Assembly (NCBI RefSeq): GCF_964340395.1
Contig: NC_135557.1
Location: 19,811,225 to 19,846,224 of the forward strand
DNA length: 35,000 nucleotides
Direction of reading: 5' to 3'
From: Glandiceps talaboti
Lineage: Eukaryota; Hemichordata; Enteropneusta; Spengelidae
In this document: piece by piece, positions 1 through 11,884 of the stretch
Numbering within the stretch: position 1 is the first letter of the stretch
Layout: every line of letters starts with the position of its first letter
Position numbers and translations under genes: made by a program
Notes under the pieces: model-generated
What the model saw: only the letters and a program-made list of their open reading frames with translations
What the model was told of the DNA's origin: nothing
Database searches by the model: none

Positions 1-723
1 GAAATTAAGAAGTCTTGGTCTTGTATTGTGTATGTGTATTACTGTATACATTATGGAATCATCAGTAATTACAAGGAAGATGTCAGGGGAAATAGGGTGG
101 GTGTCATATTTTACTTGGCAAAAAGCCCGGCCATATTTTAGAAAATGGAATTAGGGGAATGTCACATTCTATTTTGACTCATTGTATTGTCTAACTTTAC
201 ATTATTTTGTGATTTTGGCATATCATTTTTCCACATCCCACTGCTGCCACAATTGTACCTTAATATCATAACATATCTGTCATATTACTGCTGACTCCCT
301 TGGAATGATTCAATTGTTGGTGTTCCAGGAGTGAAGGGGGAACAGTATGGTAATTAAATTGTGATATTTGGGGTAATGTGGTTGAGTTGGAGAGTTCAGC
401 TCTGCCAGTTTCACTAATTATAGTAAACAAATAGTGGATTTTTGATAAATAAATGTAAATTCTATTAAAATGTGGCAACATATTGTGATAATATTACTAT
501 GTAAATACATGAAACTATAATTTTTGATAATTTATATATTTTAATTTCTTCACTCATTATGTATTTACATGAATTAATTTGAAAAAATGTCCTCAGTGTT
601 GATTTGTGTTAATAAATAAATAATAACTTTTAAAAAAAAATTACATGTATTTGGAATGCAAACATTTACAACCCAAATATTTTGGGCTAAAGCATTCTTT
701 TTTGCCAGGTACAGGTCACACTT

Positions 724-956
724 CTGTCTATATATACAAAATGTAAAAGAAGATTTGTTGATATTAAAAAACATGTCAATACCATAAAAATCTAGGGTTT
801 CATTAATCAATTTTGCACCAAGTAGGTTTTCTATGCATACATGCATTACATGTATAGCGCCCTCAGTGTTGATGTAATTTTTAGATCGTGTTCTTTTGTT
901 GGACTTTATGAGTCTAAACTGTCTTTACAAAATAATTGTCACTACTTTTCTATTAC
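724..956 (+). repeat. Direct duplication, copy 1
   Basis: This segment matches 1576-1787 over most of its length. Shared blocks include CTGTCTATATA at the start, GCATTACATGTATAG and GCCCTC in the middle, and CTTTTGTTGGACTTTATG near the end. The copies differ by many substitutions and small indels, so the duplication is old. No coding capacity is seen. Confidence 0.75.
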
Positions 957-1575
957 ATTGCATTGTACAATAAACAGGCATTTTATACATTTATTAACCT
1001 TTTGCAAGTTATTGAGTTATAAACAAGAATTTTGCGTAACAGGGTAATATATGTTTCACATGGATTTTTCAAGTAGGAAGCCATGATAAAATTGTTTTAT
1101 GAATTAAAAATCCAAAATATATACCAAATCCTCATCCATATGGTCACTTTCAGTGGAGATATTAGTAATATCCTATTATCATTAAGTGTATATATTAACT
1201 TGTACACAGACAAAACTTTCAGCAAACACATATGTTCTTGTAATTAATTTACTAAATGTACATTATCATAACCTGTTGTATATTTGTCGCCTATTTAAAT
1301 GAAACTTTCACTATAGACCTCTATAAGATCATAGCATGGATTCTATAGTCATGTTATGTAAATATTTTGTATGGATAATAATACTACAGAGACTCTACAG
1401 GATTACAATGTACACCAACAATGTGGTTACTATAGACTTATCCTATAGGACAATATATCGATATTAGCCTGTCCTATGACGTCCATGTATATAACGGTAA
1501 TATGGCAGCCAGCCCTACAGAACATTACCAGGATAGCCTATAGGTTTGTAATAGTTGCCAGTTGGGGCTACACTA

Positions 1576-1787
1576 CTGTCTATATAATACAAAATGGAAA
1601 AGAAGATTTGCTGATATAAAAAATCATGTAAATACTGTAAAAATCTACCAAGCAACTTTTCTATCCATATATGCATTACATGTATAGTGCCCTCGGTGTT
1701 GAGTTAATTCTTAGAGTGTGATCTTTTGTTGGACTTTATGGGTCCAAACTAAATCTTTACAAAATAATTTGAGTTACTTTTCTATTA
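1576..1787 (+). repeat. Direct duplication, copy 2
   Basis: Second, slightly shorter copy of 724-956 in the same orientation, about 850 bp downstream. The order of matching blocks is kept, which suggests a segmental duplication or two insertions of one dispersed repeat. Confidence 0.75.
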
Positions 1788-2126
1788 GGTAACCCATAAT
1801 TTGAAATCACTGGACATATCACAACTGTATTATTGGACATTATAGTGATATTCAGTTTAACATCTACATTGGTATCTGTACTGCCTCCTACTCCTAGCAG
1901 TGTATGTTGTAATGCAGCTGTTAAGACACACATGGTTCTTTAATAATGATATTATTTGGACATTTTCTTTGTTAAACTACCAATATCAGATAATTCAGCT
2001 ATAAAGTAATACAGTCATTGAGACTATTTTAATTTTTTAAAATAAGTGTTTGTGATTTTCGTTTTATGCAAACATATGCACACATATATACAATCACACA
2101 TTTCTACACAAATTCATTCAGGTTTG

Positions 2127-2530
2127 GGATTGTGACTAGGGTGTGTTCAACACTATGTGACAATATGGTTGTGTTACATGCTGTGTGACAATAGGGTTGC
2201 GTTACTTGCTATGTGACTATAGGGTTGTGTTACATACTATGTGACAATAGGGTTGTGTTACAGGCTGTGACTAGGGTTGTGTTACATGCTATGTGACTAT
2301 AGGGTGTGTTACATACTATGTGACTAGGGTTGTGTTACATGCTATGTGACTATAGGGTGTGTTACATACTATGTGACTAGGGTGTGTTACATGCTTCATA
2401 TGATGTTTCGGGAATCACCCAGATATACAGCTGGTGTTTCAGTTATGTTACATACTATGTGACTATAGGGTTGTGTTGTGTTACATGCTTCATATGTTGT
2501 TTCATGAGTCACCCAGATATGCACAGCTGG
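2127..2530 (+). repeat. 28-bp minisatellite with a longer nested unit
   Basis: Degenerate tandem copies of a roughly 28-bp unit built on GTGTTACATGCTATGTGAC followed by TATAGGGTT. At the 3' end a longer unit of about 93 bp appears twice (from about 2387 and about 2480). Each copy joins the minisatellite to CTTCATATG and CACCCAGATAT, so the array was extended together with flanking DNA. Confidence 0.8.
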
Positions 2531-2586
2531 CATTGCAGTGGTACATCCCCAAATATATAAAAATAATAATAAAAAATATCCTACGC

Positions 2587-2818
2587 AAAAAGCATCCATC
2601 TCAACAAACGAAAACACGTCAGTTGCCAGTACAACACTTTGAAATACTGTTCTGCTGATCTATTCTAGAATATTTGTTTAAAAGTCTTGTAAAGCCATGT
2701 AGTGCATTGAAACATTCAAAACATAGAATTTGAGAACACATCAACAGATCAGTTGGTTATTTCAAAGTGTTGTACTGGTAACTGATGCACTGTCCAATTA
2801 TTTGAGATGGACGCTTTT
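2587..2818. mobile_element. Foldback (MITE-like) inverted-repeat element
   Basis: Two arms of about 72-74 bp, 2587-2660 and 2747-2818, are imperfect reverse complements around an 86-bp centre. The best matched stretch is CCAGTACAACACTTTGAAAT in the left arm with its complement in the right arm; the outer ends pair through GCATCCATCTCA and TGAGATGGACGC. There is no coding capacity. This is the form of a non-autonomous DNA transposon or foldback element. No target-site duplication is obvious. Confidence 0.7.
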
Positions 2819-2842
2819 GAAAGTTTATTCTTTATTCTGTCA

Positions 2843-2878
2843 TTTTTATTAATTTATTAATTAATTTATTTATTATTT

Positions 2879-2917
<39 letters not shown>

Positions 2918-3162
2918 TTCATTTATCTATTATATTTATTTATTTATTATTTCTATTTATTTATTTATTTATTCATTTATTTATTATTTATTATTTTTAT
3001 TTATTTATCTATTTATTATTATTTTTATTTATTTATTTATTCATTTATTTATTTATTTGTTTGTTTATTTATTTATTTATTTATTCATTTATTTATTTAT
3101 TTATTTATTATTTTTATTTATTTATTTATTTATTTATTTATTCATTTATTTATTTATTATTT

Positions 3163-3197
<35 letters not shown>

Positions 3198-3225
3198 TTC
3201 ATTTATTTATTTATTTATTTATTTG
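2843..3225 (+). repeat. (TTTA)n microsatellite, about 380 bp
   Basis: Nearly uninterrupted TTTA/ATTT tetranucleotide with scattered TTCA and TATC variants. The poly-(Ile/Tyr/Leu/Phe) ORFs read through it are artefacts. Confidence 0.97.
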
Positions 3226-3990
3226 AGGATACCCCATTACAATATTAGCCCTGTGTGCAATGAGCTACATAATATTTGAATGCAGTAAGGGTTTTCAGTT
3301 TTCTTGTAGTAAGCCGAGCCAGGTATCATTGCAGTATCTATGGGGCTAGACATTTCTAGAATTAATTGTTAGGGTTTTGAGAATAACACATAAGTTACCA
3401 GATGATTGCCAGACTTGCTAGGGAAAAATGTACTATCAATTTTAAAAAACTGATGAGTACATTGAAGGAGAGATGATTAACAGAAGGGATTGGACAGTTG
3501 GCTTTCACTAGATTGGGTAGGAGTATAAACATGTTTTACATAAGGGACTGGGTGGGGGTGGGGGGTCTGCCATCAATGCAATTGTCAAACTTCACTTTCA
3601 CACTTCTATCCAACTTTTGGAAACTTTCATGCCTTCAATGATAAAAGGTTTTGTATTTACTACTGAGATGTTGATAAGTTACTGCTAATGTTATACACAT
3701 TGATGGGTTTCTGCTTAGGCTGGGGTCAGAATTTATGGCGGGGTGGGGGGAATTAGCATGAAAACATTTAAGAGTTCAAAAGGGGGTAGCTGGGAGAATT
3801 CTGAATTGGGAGAATATTTTGTTCATAATTTGTACCAAATTAAACCTCTGGAGTGGTCATTTACCCAGGACATCAAACAAATTATTTCAACTTGACCGCA
3901 ACACCGTCAGAAGCCTAAATTCAATAAGTTTTTAACAGCCATGCGAATGGATTTGTGTATGCCTCCTTCTGTCTGTATCTCTTTTGCTAG
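3226..3990. other. Intergenic, no feature seen
   Basis: No coding ORF, repeat array or RNA gene is visible. A short G-rich run lies at about 3547-3566 and another at about 3738-3750; each has several G-tracts. Confidence 0.6.
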
Positions 3991-4123
<133 letters not shown>

Positions 4124-4278
4124 AGACTTTTTTGAGCATTCAAACCCCAGGAGCAGTTGTTTACCTTGTACTTGTACACTTAATTTACCTACCATACATT
4201 TATCATCAGGCAGTCAATAGCCAAGTGAATGTGAGTGCTAGTCTGTCAAAATATATAGTGTAGGTACTATGTAATTGT

Positions 4279-5391
4279 ATCAATCATAGTGGTTTGACCA
4301 CTACAGTTTTCACCATGGTTATACATTGTATCAATCATAGTGGTTTGACCACTACAGTTTTCACCATGGTTATACATTGTATCAATCATAGTGGTTTGAC
4401 CACTACAGTTTTCACTATGGTTATACAATATATCAATCATAGTGGTTTGACCACTACAGTTTTCACCATAGTTATACAGTAATAATCATAGTGGTTTGAC
4501 CACAACAGTTTTCACCTTGGTTATTGTATCAATCATAGCAGTTTGACCACTACAGTTTTCACCATGGTTATACATTGTATCAATCATAGTGGTTTGACCA
4601 CTACAGTTTTCACTATGGTTATACATTGTATCAATCATAGTGGTTTGACCACAACAGTTTTCACCTTGGTTATTGTATCAATCATAGTAGTTTGACCACT
4701 ACAGATTTCACCATGGTTATACATTGTATCAATCATAGTGGTTTGACCACTACAGTTTTCACCATGGTTATACCTTGTATTAATCATAGTGGTTTGACCA
4801 CTACAGTTTTCACCATGGTTATACATTGTATCAATCATAGTGGTTTGACCACTACAGTTTTCACTATGGTTATACATTGTATCAATCATAGTGGTTTGAC
4901 CACTACAGTTTTCACCATGGTTATACCTTGTATTAATCATAGTGGTTTGACCACTACAGTTTTCACCATGGTTATACATTGTATCAATCATAGTGGTTTG
5001 ACCACTACAGTTTTCACTATGGTTATACATTGTATCAATCATAGTGGTTTGACCACTACAGTTTTCACCATGGTTATACATTGTATTAATCATAGTGGTT
5101 TGACCACTACAGTTTTCACCATGGTTATACCTTGTATTAATCATAGTGGTTTGACCACTACAGTTTTCACCATGGTTATACATTGTATCAATCATAGTGG
5201 TTTGACCACTACAGTTTTCACCATGGTTATACATTGTATTAATCATAGTGGTTTGACCACTACAGTTTTCACCTTGGTTATATATTGTATCAATCATAGT
5301 GGTTTGACCACTACAGTTTTCACTGTGGTTATACATTGTATCAATCATAGTGGTTTGACCACTACAGTTTTCTCTGTAGTTATACACCATA
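4279..5391 (+). repeat. 51-bp minisatellite, about 22 copies
   Basis: Tandem units of 51 bp, a few shortened to about 48 bp, each containing CAATCATAGTGGTTTGACCA then CTACAGTTTTCACCATGG. Every unit carries the hairpin AGTGGT-TTG-ACCACT. Because 51 is 3x17, ORFs stay open for over 230 codons on both strands. Units differ at diagnostic sites (CCATGG or CTATGG or CCTTGG; CATTG or CCTTG) and some of these follow a three-unit (153-bp) order. Nothing supports translation. Confidence 0.95.
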
Positions 5392-6530
5392 GATAAATGT
5401 GTAGATATCACACTTAATTGTGAACATTCATATATGGGGGTGGAGGGGGTTTTGGTCTAGAGGAACTAATTTTATTTATTAAGCTTGTGTGACATTGTGC
5501 CATCGTCCGTAAATGGATTAAAGGAAGACATTGACTTTTCTGTTTGTTATAAGGGGTTAAATGTATTATGAGCACTATAAAGTGTGGCCATTGACGAGGC
5601 ATGACAATGGTATGTGTACTGTATTATTTATGAAGTAGCTAGAAATCAGTTACTACCCAGATACATGTAATAGAGTTTACATCTATAGATCAGTATCATC
5701 AAATCAAAACGCAGTTTGGTCTTTCAGATGACTTGATAAAGGGTATGTGCAATCTAAAACATATATATAATAGACATATATCAATACATACAACTTAATA
5801 GGGTTAATGCACTGTACAGCAGCCTGAACACAAGATGGCCATTTAGGACTTATGTCTATTGTTAATTGTGATGGAAGAGTGGTATCCAATGCTACTTATG
5901 TCTTTCACATAAATGTTTTCAAAGGCTAATACTACCCCAATGTATACCAAAATATTGACTACATGCTGCCATCCATATTAACTTGATGTATTAAAATGTT
6001 TCCTAATATCAGCTGCTAGCCTATAAAACAAGGAAACAAGATAGATGAACTGAGTGGGCTTCTTTCAAATACCTAAATAGTTTTATGAATGGAAGCAGGC
6101 ACATTGTCCCCATTCTTTTGCACCCCAGGCTTTTGCCCCCCTCAGTTGAATCGAAAGTATTTTGAGAAACTTTCAGTTTAGTTTTACTTGTCTATACATT
6201 CTCAATTATCTCACTATTCATTCTTGAATCTTACATAAATAATAGATGCTTTGTTTTGTTTGATAAGAATAGAGCAGGTGACATGTCAACAAAAGTGAAA
6301 GAATTACAATTTTACAAATAAATAGTAAAATGGGCTCTACTGGCTCTTAATATAAGTCTATGAAACACATCCAAACAAAGAAAACAAAGTATATTCATTT
6401 TTAGCAGACTTCAACCATGGTATTGGTGTTCACTCTTTGAAGTTCAACACTAGATTCATTAACGGTAAACCACAAAGAATCATTTTTTTCTGAATGACAT
6501 AATGTGACTTGATGATAAGGACTATGTTGA
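5392..6530. other. Intergenic, no feature seen
   Basis: AT-rich sequence without credible coding ORFs. Small ORFs at 5414-5602 and 5704-5889 on the minus strand show no recognisable domain and no supporting splice context. Confidence 0.6.
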
Positions 6531-6534
6531 TATA

Positions 6535-6612
6535 TCATGGGGGAGAGAGGGAGAAGGCAAAATGACCATGCAAGGGGGCAACAGGCCGAGGAGCAATGGG
6601 TCTAGAACCCAT
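6535..6612 (+). repeat. G-rich dispersed repeat, copy 1
   Basis: Contains GGCAAAATGACCATGCAAGG and GGGGCAACAGGCCG. Related sequence occurs at 19,740-19,815 (opposite strand) and 20,279-20,352 (same strand), with GTTGATATAT before the G-rich part in copies 1 and 2. It is a dispersed interspersed repeat of unknown class. Confidence 0.65.
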
Positions 6613-6940
6613 ATATGTACAGATTCTGTGAACACACATCCCTAGGAATTACTGATATACCTTAAGTTATTACCATGCAGATATATCAAACACATTCAAA
6701 AAACAGAAAACAAAGAACACTGTATATTCATTTTTAGTAAACTTCAATATTGAATTTCACTCAGAAATTACATAACATATAAATATTACAAATCTCAGAA
6801 TTATGGCATGATGTGTGTGAACATGGTTGTAACGGTACACTTGTTTTCACATGTATAGATGACTTTATTCTGTGGAGTAAAAAAAAAGAGAAGAAATGTC
6901 AACATTATATAATATAAGCAATAACTTCTACATAAACACA

Positions 6941-7065
6941 ACCAGACAGACAGCCATACAGACAGACAGACAGACAAGTGAGCAATTAGACAGACGGACA
7001 GACAGACACAGACATACAGACAGACCGACAGACAAGCAAATAGACAGACAGACAGGCAGACAGAG

Positions 7066-7104
<39 letters not shown>

Positions 7105-7262
7105 CAAGCAAATAGACAGACAGACGGACAGACAGACACAGACATACAGACAAGCAAATAGACAGACAGACAAGCAGACAGAGAGACAGACAGACAGACA
7201 AGCAAATAGACAGACAGGCAGAGAGACAGACAGACAAGCAAATAGCAGACAGGCAGACAGAC
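6941..7262 (+). repeat. Degenerate (CAGA)n / CAGACAAGCAAATAGA array
   Basis: CAGA tetranucleotides interspersed with AAGCAAATAGACAGAC blocks, so the array mixes a microsatellite with a higher-order unit of about 50-60 bp. Long ORFs on both strands (poly Asp-Arg-Gln-Thr, or Leu-Ser-Val-Cys) come from the repeat and are not genes. Confidence 0.9.
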
Positions 7263-8350
7263 ACGGGGTGAGTGTATATGGGATGAAATTGAGAAAGGGA
7301 GTGATAGAAACAGTAAAACAGGTTGAAAATAAAAAATATAAACATAACTAAAGGAGAGAAATTGTAATAGTGAAAAAGAACAAATGTGAATGAGAGTACA
7401 ACAAACAGAGAAGAGAAACAGAGGTGAATAGAGACAGACAAGATGGCTATAAGAAAGTATGTGAGAGAGACACACACGGAGACAGACTGAGATGGATGGA
7501 TGGATGGATGGATGGATGGATGGACAGACAGACAGGAGTTAGGGAGTGTCGAATGGTGACAGTATACAGGAGCCAGAATTGGGGAGTGATGTGTGAGAAT
7601 GCATGAAAAAGTTACAACTCAAGGAGATAGAACAGTGTGACACGGACAGTAGGGTCAAACTATAAATTAATTAATTAATGACTGTCATACTAAAAATAGA
7701 CACTAAAATAATTGTTTATTAATGAGAAATTCTGAAACTTTATCTTACCAAAGACATTCCTCTTCACTCACTGGCAAGTATTGATATTTTTCACTCTGAC
7801 CATTTCATCTTTCTGTCACTGTCAGTCTAAAACTAATGTAATCTTACATTCTAGAAATCTGTAAGACAAGGTAGACAAATGTTTATATTAGAATTGGAGT
7901 GATTTTAGAATAAATATCTAAAACTATTGTAAAACTACTGTACAAATATAAAACTATTTTACTGTACAGTAACAGAAATCATTTGACAGATTTCACACAT
8001 TACAATTAACAGCGCCCTCTATATATGATAAAACTGATATCTCAATACTTGGATGTCAGCAGGACAGATTCTAGATAAATGTCACTTTTGTCTGATTTCA
8101 CTATTTCTGGTAATAAAATTTAAGAATTCTCAGAACAATAAATCCATTGTTTTAGGGACATTGCAAATGTATTTTGACTGTAGACCTAATTCCAGTATTT
8201 TATACCACAACAGAATTATCTAATCTCAGTGAATTTCTAACTATAGATTGTAGTAACTATAACTATATATAGATATAGTGTGGTGACATGAACACATTTG
8301 GCTACCACATAACAACAGCCTAGCTAGTAATACAGGAGCCTCAAACATCA
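7258..8350 (+). repeat. 1.15-kb tandem triplication, copy A (diverged)
   Basis: First of three head-to-tail copies. Its first 350 bp (GGGGTGAGTGTATATGGGAT onward) are clearly diverged from copies B and C. The rest, through GTGACATGAACACATTTGGC and GGAGCCTCAAACATCAT, is close to copy B. It includes a (GGAT)n tract at about 7490-7524 where copies B and C have long (GA)n tracts. No coding ORF. Confidence 0.9.
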
Positions 8351-8573
8351 TCAGACAGACAGGTATGGGGTGAGAGTAGATATAGGATGAGATTGGGAAA
8401 GTGAGTGACAGAAAGAGTAAGCCAGGTTGAGAGTATAAAATATAGAGACGTAACTAAAGCAGGGGGGGGATTGAGAAATTGTAATAGTGAAAAAGAACAA
8501 GGGTGAATAACGGTATAACAGACAGAGAAGAGAAACAGAGGCGAATTGAGAAAGACAGATGGCTATAAGAAGG

Positions 8574-8634
<61 letters not shown>

Positions 8635-9497
8635 TCTCGAGAGACAGAGAGAGAGACAGAGAGATGGATGGATGGACAGATCGACATAGAGGAGTTAGAG
8701 AGACGTGTCGAATGGTGACAGTATGCAGGAGTTAGAATTGAGGAGTGATGTGTGAGAATGCAAGAAAAAGTTACAACTCAAGGAGATAGAACAATGTGAC
8801 ACCGATAGTAGGGTCAAACTATAAATTAATAACATTAAAAATATACGGTAAAATAATTGTTTATAAATCAGAAATTCTGAAACTATATCTTACCAAATAC
8901 ATTCCACTTCACTCACTGGCAAGTATTGATATTTTTCACTCTGACCATTTCATCTTTCTGTCACTGTCAGTCTAAAACTAATGTAATCTTACATTCTAGA
9001 AATCTGTAAGACAAGGTAGACAAATGTTTATATTAGAATTGTAGTGATTTCAGAATAAATATCTAAAACTACTGTAAAACTACTGTACAAATATAAAACT
9101 ATTTTACTGTACAGTAACAGAAATCATTTGACAGATTTCACACATTAAAATTAACAGCCCCCTCTATACATAATAAAACTGTTATCTCAATTCTTGGATG
9201 TCAGCAAGACAGATACTAGATAAATATTACTTTTGTCTGATTTCATTATTTCTGGTAATAAAATTTAAGAATTCTCAGAACAATAAATCCATTGTTTTAG
9301 GGACATTGCAAATGTATTTTGACTGTAGACGTAATTCCAGTATTTTATACCACAACAGCATTATCTATTCTCAGTGAATTTCTAACTATAGATTGTAGTA
9401 ACTATAACTATATATAGATATAGTGTGGTGACATGAACACATTTGGCTACCACATAACAACAGCCTAGCTAGTAAGACAGGAGCCTCAAACATCATC
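8351..9497 (+). repeat. 1.15-kb tandem triplication, copy B
   Basis: Nearly identical to copy C. It starts at AGACAGACAGGTATGGGGTG and ends at GGAGCCTCAAACATCAT. The marker ATTTGACAGATTTCACACAT falls at 7981, 9126 and 10,281 in the three copies, giving periods of 1145 and 1155 bp. It contains an interrupted (GA)n tract at about 8577-8669. No gene is recognisable. Confidence 0.92.
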
Positions 9498-9724
9498 AGA
9501 CAGACAGGTATGGGGTGATAGTTGATATAGGATGAGATTGGGAAAGTGAGTGACAGAAAGAGTAAGCCAGGTTGAGAGTATAAAATATAGAGACGTAACT
9601 AAAGCAGGGGGGGGGGGGGGATTGAGAAATTGTAATAGTGAAAAAGAACAAGGGTGAATAACGGTATAACAGACAGAGAAGAGAAACAGAGGCGAATTGA
9701 GAAAGACAGATGGCTATAAGAAGG

Positions 9725-9823
<99 letters not shown>

Positions 9824-10452
9824 TGGATGGACAGATCGACATAGAGGAGTTAGAGAGACGTGTCGAATGGTGACAGTATGCAGGAGTTAGAATTGAGGAG
9901 TGATGTGTGAGAATGCAAGAAAAAGTTACAACTCAAGGAGATAGAACAGTGTGACACCGATAGTAGGGTCAAACTATAAATTAATAACATTAAAAATATA
10001 CGGTAAAATAATTGTTTATAAATCAGAAATTCTGAAACTATATCTTACCAAATACATTCCACTTCACTCACTGGCAAGTATTGATATTTTTCACTCTGAC
10101 CATTTCATCTTTCTGTCACTGTCAGTCTAAAACTAATGTAATCTTACATTCTAGAAATCTGTAAGACAAGATAAACAAATGTTTATAATAGAATTGTAGT
10201 GATTTTAGAATAAATATCTAAAACTATTGTAAAACTACTGTACAAATATAAAACTATTTTACTGTACAGTAACAGAAATCATTTGACAGATTTCACACAT
10301 TAAAATTAACAGCCCCCTCTATACATAATAAAACTGTTATCTCAATTCTTGGATGTCAGCAAGACAGATACTAGATAAATGTCACTTTTGTCTGATTTCA
10401 CTATTTCTGGTAATAAAATTTAAGAATTCTCAGAACAATAAATCCATTGTTT
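9498..10452 (+). repeat. 1.15-kb tandem triplication, copy C (3' truncated)
   Basis: Matches copy B closely up to AATCCATTGTTT at about 10,452 and then diverges, so the last 190 bp of the unit are replaced by partly related sequence. The internal G-run and the (GA)n tract (about 9728-9818) are longer than in copy B. Low divergence between B and C points to a recent duplication. Confidence 0.92.
9728..9818 (+). repeat. (GA)n microsatellite in copy C
   Basis: About 90 bp of uninterrupted GA. The orthologous tract in copy B is shorter and broken by CAGA and TCTCGA, a direct example of microsatellite change after duplication. Confidence 0.95.
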
Positions 10453-10884
10453 GTGGGAAATCAGGATGTATTTTGATTTTAAAAGATCTAATTTTATACC
10501 ACAACAGGCTCAGCATTATCTAATCTCAGTCAATTTCTAACTATGCAGATTATCAAAGACACATTTAATTACCACAATACAAAATTTGAAGGAAAAAAAA
10601 CTAGCCACAGGAGCCAAAAACAGCATAGCCCATAAAATTGGTCAATAGGGTGTGAAGTGAATCACTTTATAAGCAAACTAAAAATTTAAAATGTAAAGTA
10701 ATGAATGAATGAATGATACAGGCAGGCAACAACAAAATAAAAAAGTTTTCATGACATTAAAAAAAACATTAAAAATTAAATAAGTCACCAACAAACACTG
10801 CTTAAATTTTACTAACAAATTAAAAACACATTGTTTGTAATATCTAAAACAAAAAATTCAATTTTCTTTGGTCATCATTTTATG

Positions 10885-10898
10885 TTGCCATGGTTACA
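10885..10898 (-). promoter_or_regulatory. RFX X-box-like palindrome 1
   Basis: GTTGCCATGGTTAC; on the minus strand GTAACC-AT-GGCAAC fits the general X-box form GTNRCC(N0-3)RGYAAC. Function is not shown. Confidence 0.35.
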
Positions 10899-11113
10899 GT
10901 GTTAAGATTTAATAACTTTAACACTTCAGAAAGACTAGACAATCAAAATAATTATCAGAATTAAACAATATTTTTTAAAAAGTAGGCAAGAAACTGAAAG
11001 ATGGATAATTATTGAAGTAGTAAACAAGAGTCAAACAAACAAACAAAGTCTATTTTGCATAAATTTTTGATATTTTGATTACTGTGAAAAGTTTTAAATA
11101 TTTCAAAATCATG

Positions 11114-11127
11114 TTGCCATGGTTACA
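11114..11127 (-). promoter_or_regulatory. RFX X-box-like palindrome 2
   Basis: Second exact copy of GTTGCCATGGTTAC, 229 bp after the first. Confidence 0.35.
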
Positions 11128-11392
11128 TAGTGCTAAAACAAATGAAGGTTTTATACTAGTTATTAACCCTTATTTCATTTTCAAGTTTTCTGATGAAAAG
11201 AATTTTGGCAAAATACATATGAAAACAATTACTGGAATAAATCTGATATTTTACAAACAAACATCAAACTCTTGCATAAAGTCATAAAGAGTATAAATAA
11301 ATAGTGATCACTGGGTTAATAAAAATAAGTGAAGTTCAAAGTGAACAAGTAAAACAGAAATTTTCTAATTATTTACATTTTAGCTTTTTGTA

Positions 11393-11405
11393 TTACCATG
11401 GTTAC
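11393..11405 (-). promoter_or_regulatory. RFX X-box-like palindrome 3 (variant)
   Basis: ATTACCATGGTTAC keeps the CCATGGTTAC half but loses the outer G of the other half-site. It lies about 280 bp after copy 2. Confidence 0.25.
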
Positions 11406-11712
11406 AGAGTTCAATTATCAATAGATTAACCACAAAAAATTCTAGTTATGGTTTCAATAAATTTTGGTGATAAAAATTTAATGTACCAAATGATTAAACA
11501 TTAAAATAAAATGAAACAATCATGAAAAATAAGACAATTAAACATACACTGGAGTAAATTTGAGGAAATTTCACAAACTAACAAACAAATCACCCTCCCC
11601 ACAATAAAAATAAAATGTGTTGGATGTATAATGTTTCATTAAAACTAAAAGAATTGAAAAATCTTTTTAAATAACAGCTACAATTACACTTTTATCATTT
11701 TAGCATTTTGTG

Positions 11713-11726
11713 TTGCCATGGTTACC
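11713..11726 (-). promoter_or_regulatory. RFX X-box-like palindrome 4
   Basis: GTTGCCATGGTTAC again exact, about 320 bp after copy 3 and 170 bp before the NHL coding exon. Confidence 0.35.
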
Positions 11727-11884
11727 ATGTAATAATTCTAGTATATATAACACTCAATTCTGCTATCAAGTTACATTCAATTTACACCAAGAATTTTTAT
11801 AGAAAATCAACTTTTCAGAATATTTATCATAATTCTAGTTGTTGTCTGCTAATTGACCTTTGACCTTTCCTTTTATTATTCCAG

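Larger units (their letters stand above)
1..2126. other. AT-rich intergenic DNA with a direct duplication
   Basis: No ORF here has coding character; the short ones on both strands are chance openings. The one structure seen is a diverged direct duplication of about 230 bp (724-956 and 1576-1787), listed separately. CTATAG hexamers recur between about 1310 and 1550 without a clear period. Confidence 0.7.
10453..11884. other. Upstream or intronic DNA with degenerate X-box repeats
   Basis: A-rich sequence lying immediately 5' of the NHL exon, so at least its end must be intron. It holds four copies of a GTTGCCATGGTTAC palindrome about 230-320 bp apart, with recurring ACAAACAAAC blocks between them, so it looks like an old tandem repeat. 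No coding exon was found. Confidence 0.6.

Noticed and set aside
2127-2488. Telomere-like TAGGGTT motifs
   Set aside because: TAGGG occurs once per 28-bp unit and is not tandem TTAGGG; it is part of an ordinary minisatellite.
4635-5411. 234- and 258-codon ORFs on both strands, apparently a 17-residue repeat protein
   Set aside because: They arise from a 51-bp minisatellite whose length is a multiple of three; both strands are equally open, and a few 48-bp units and substitutions do not look codon-constrained.
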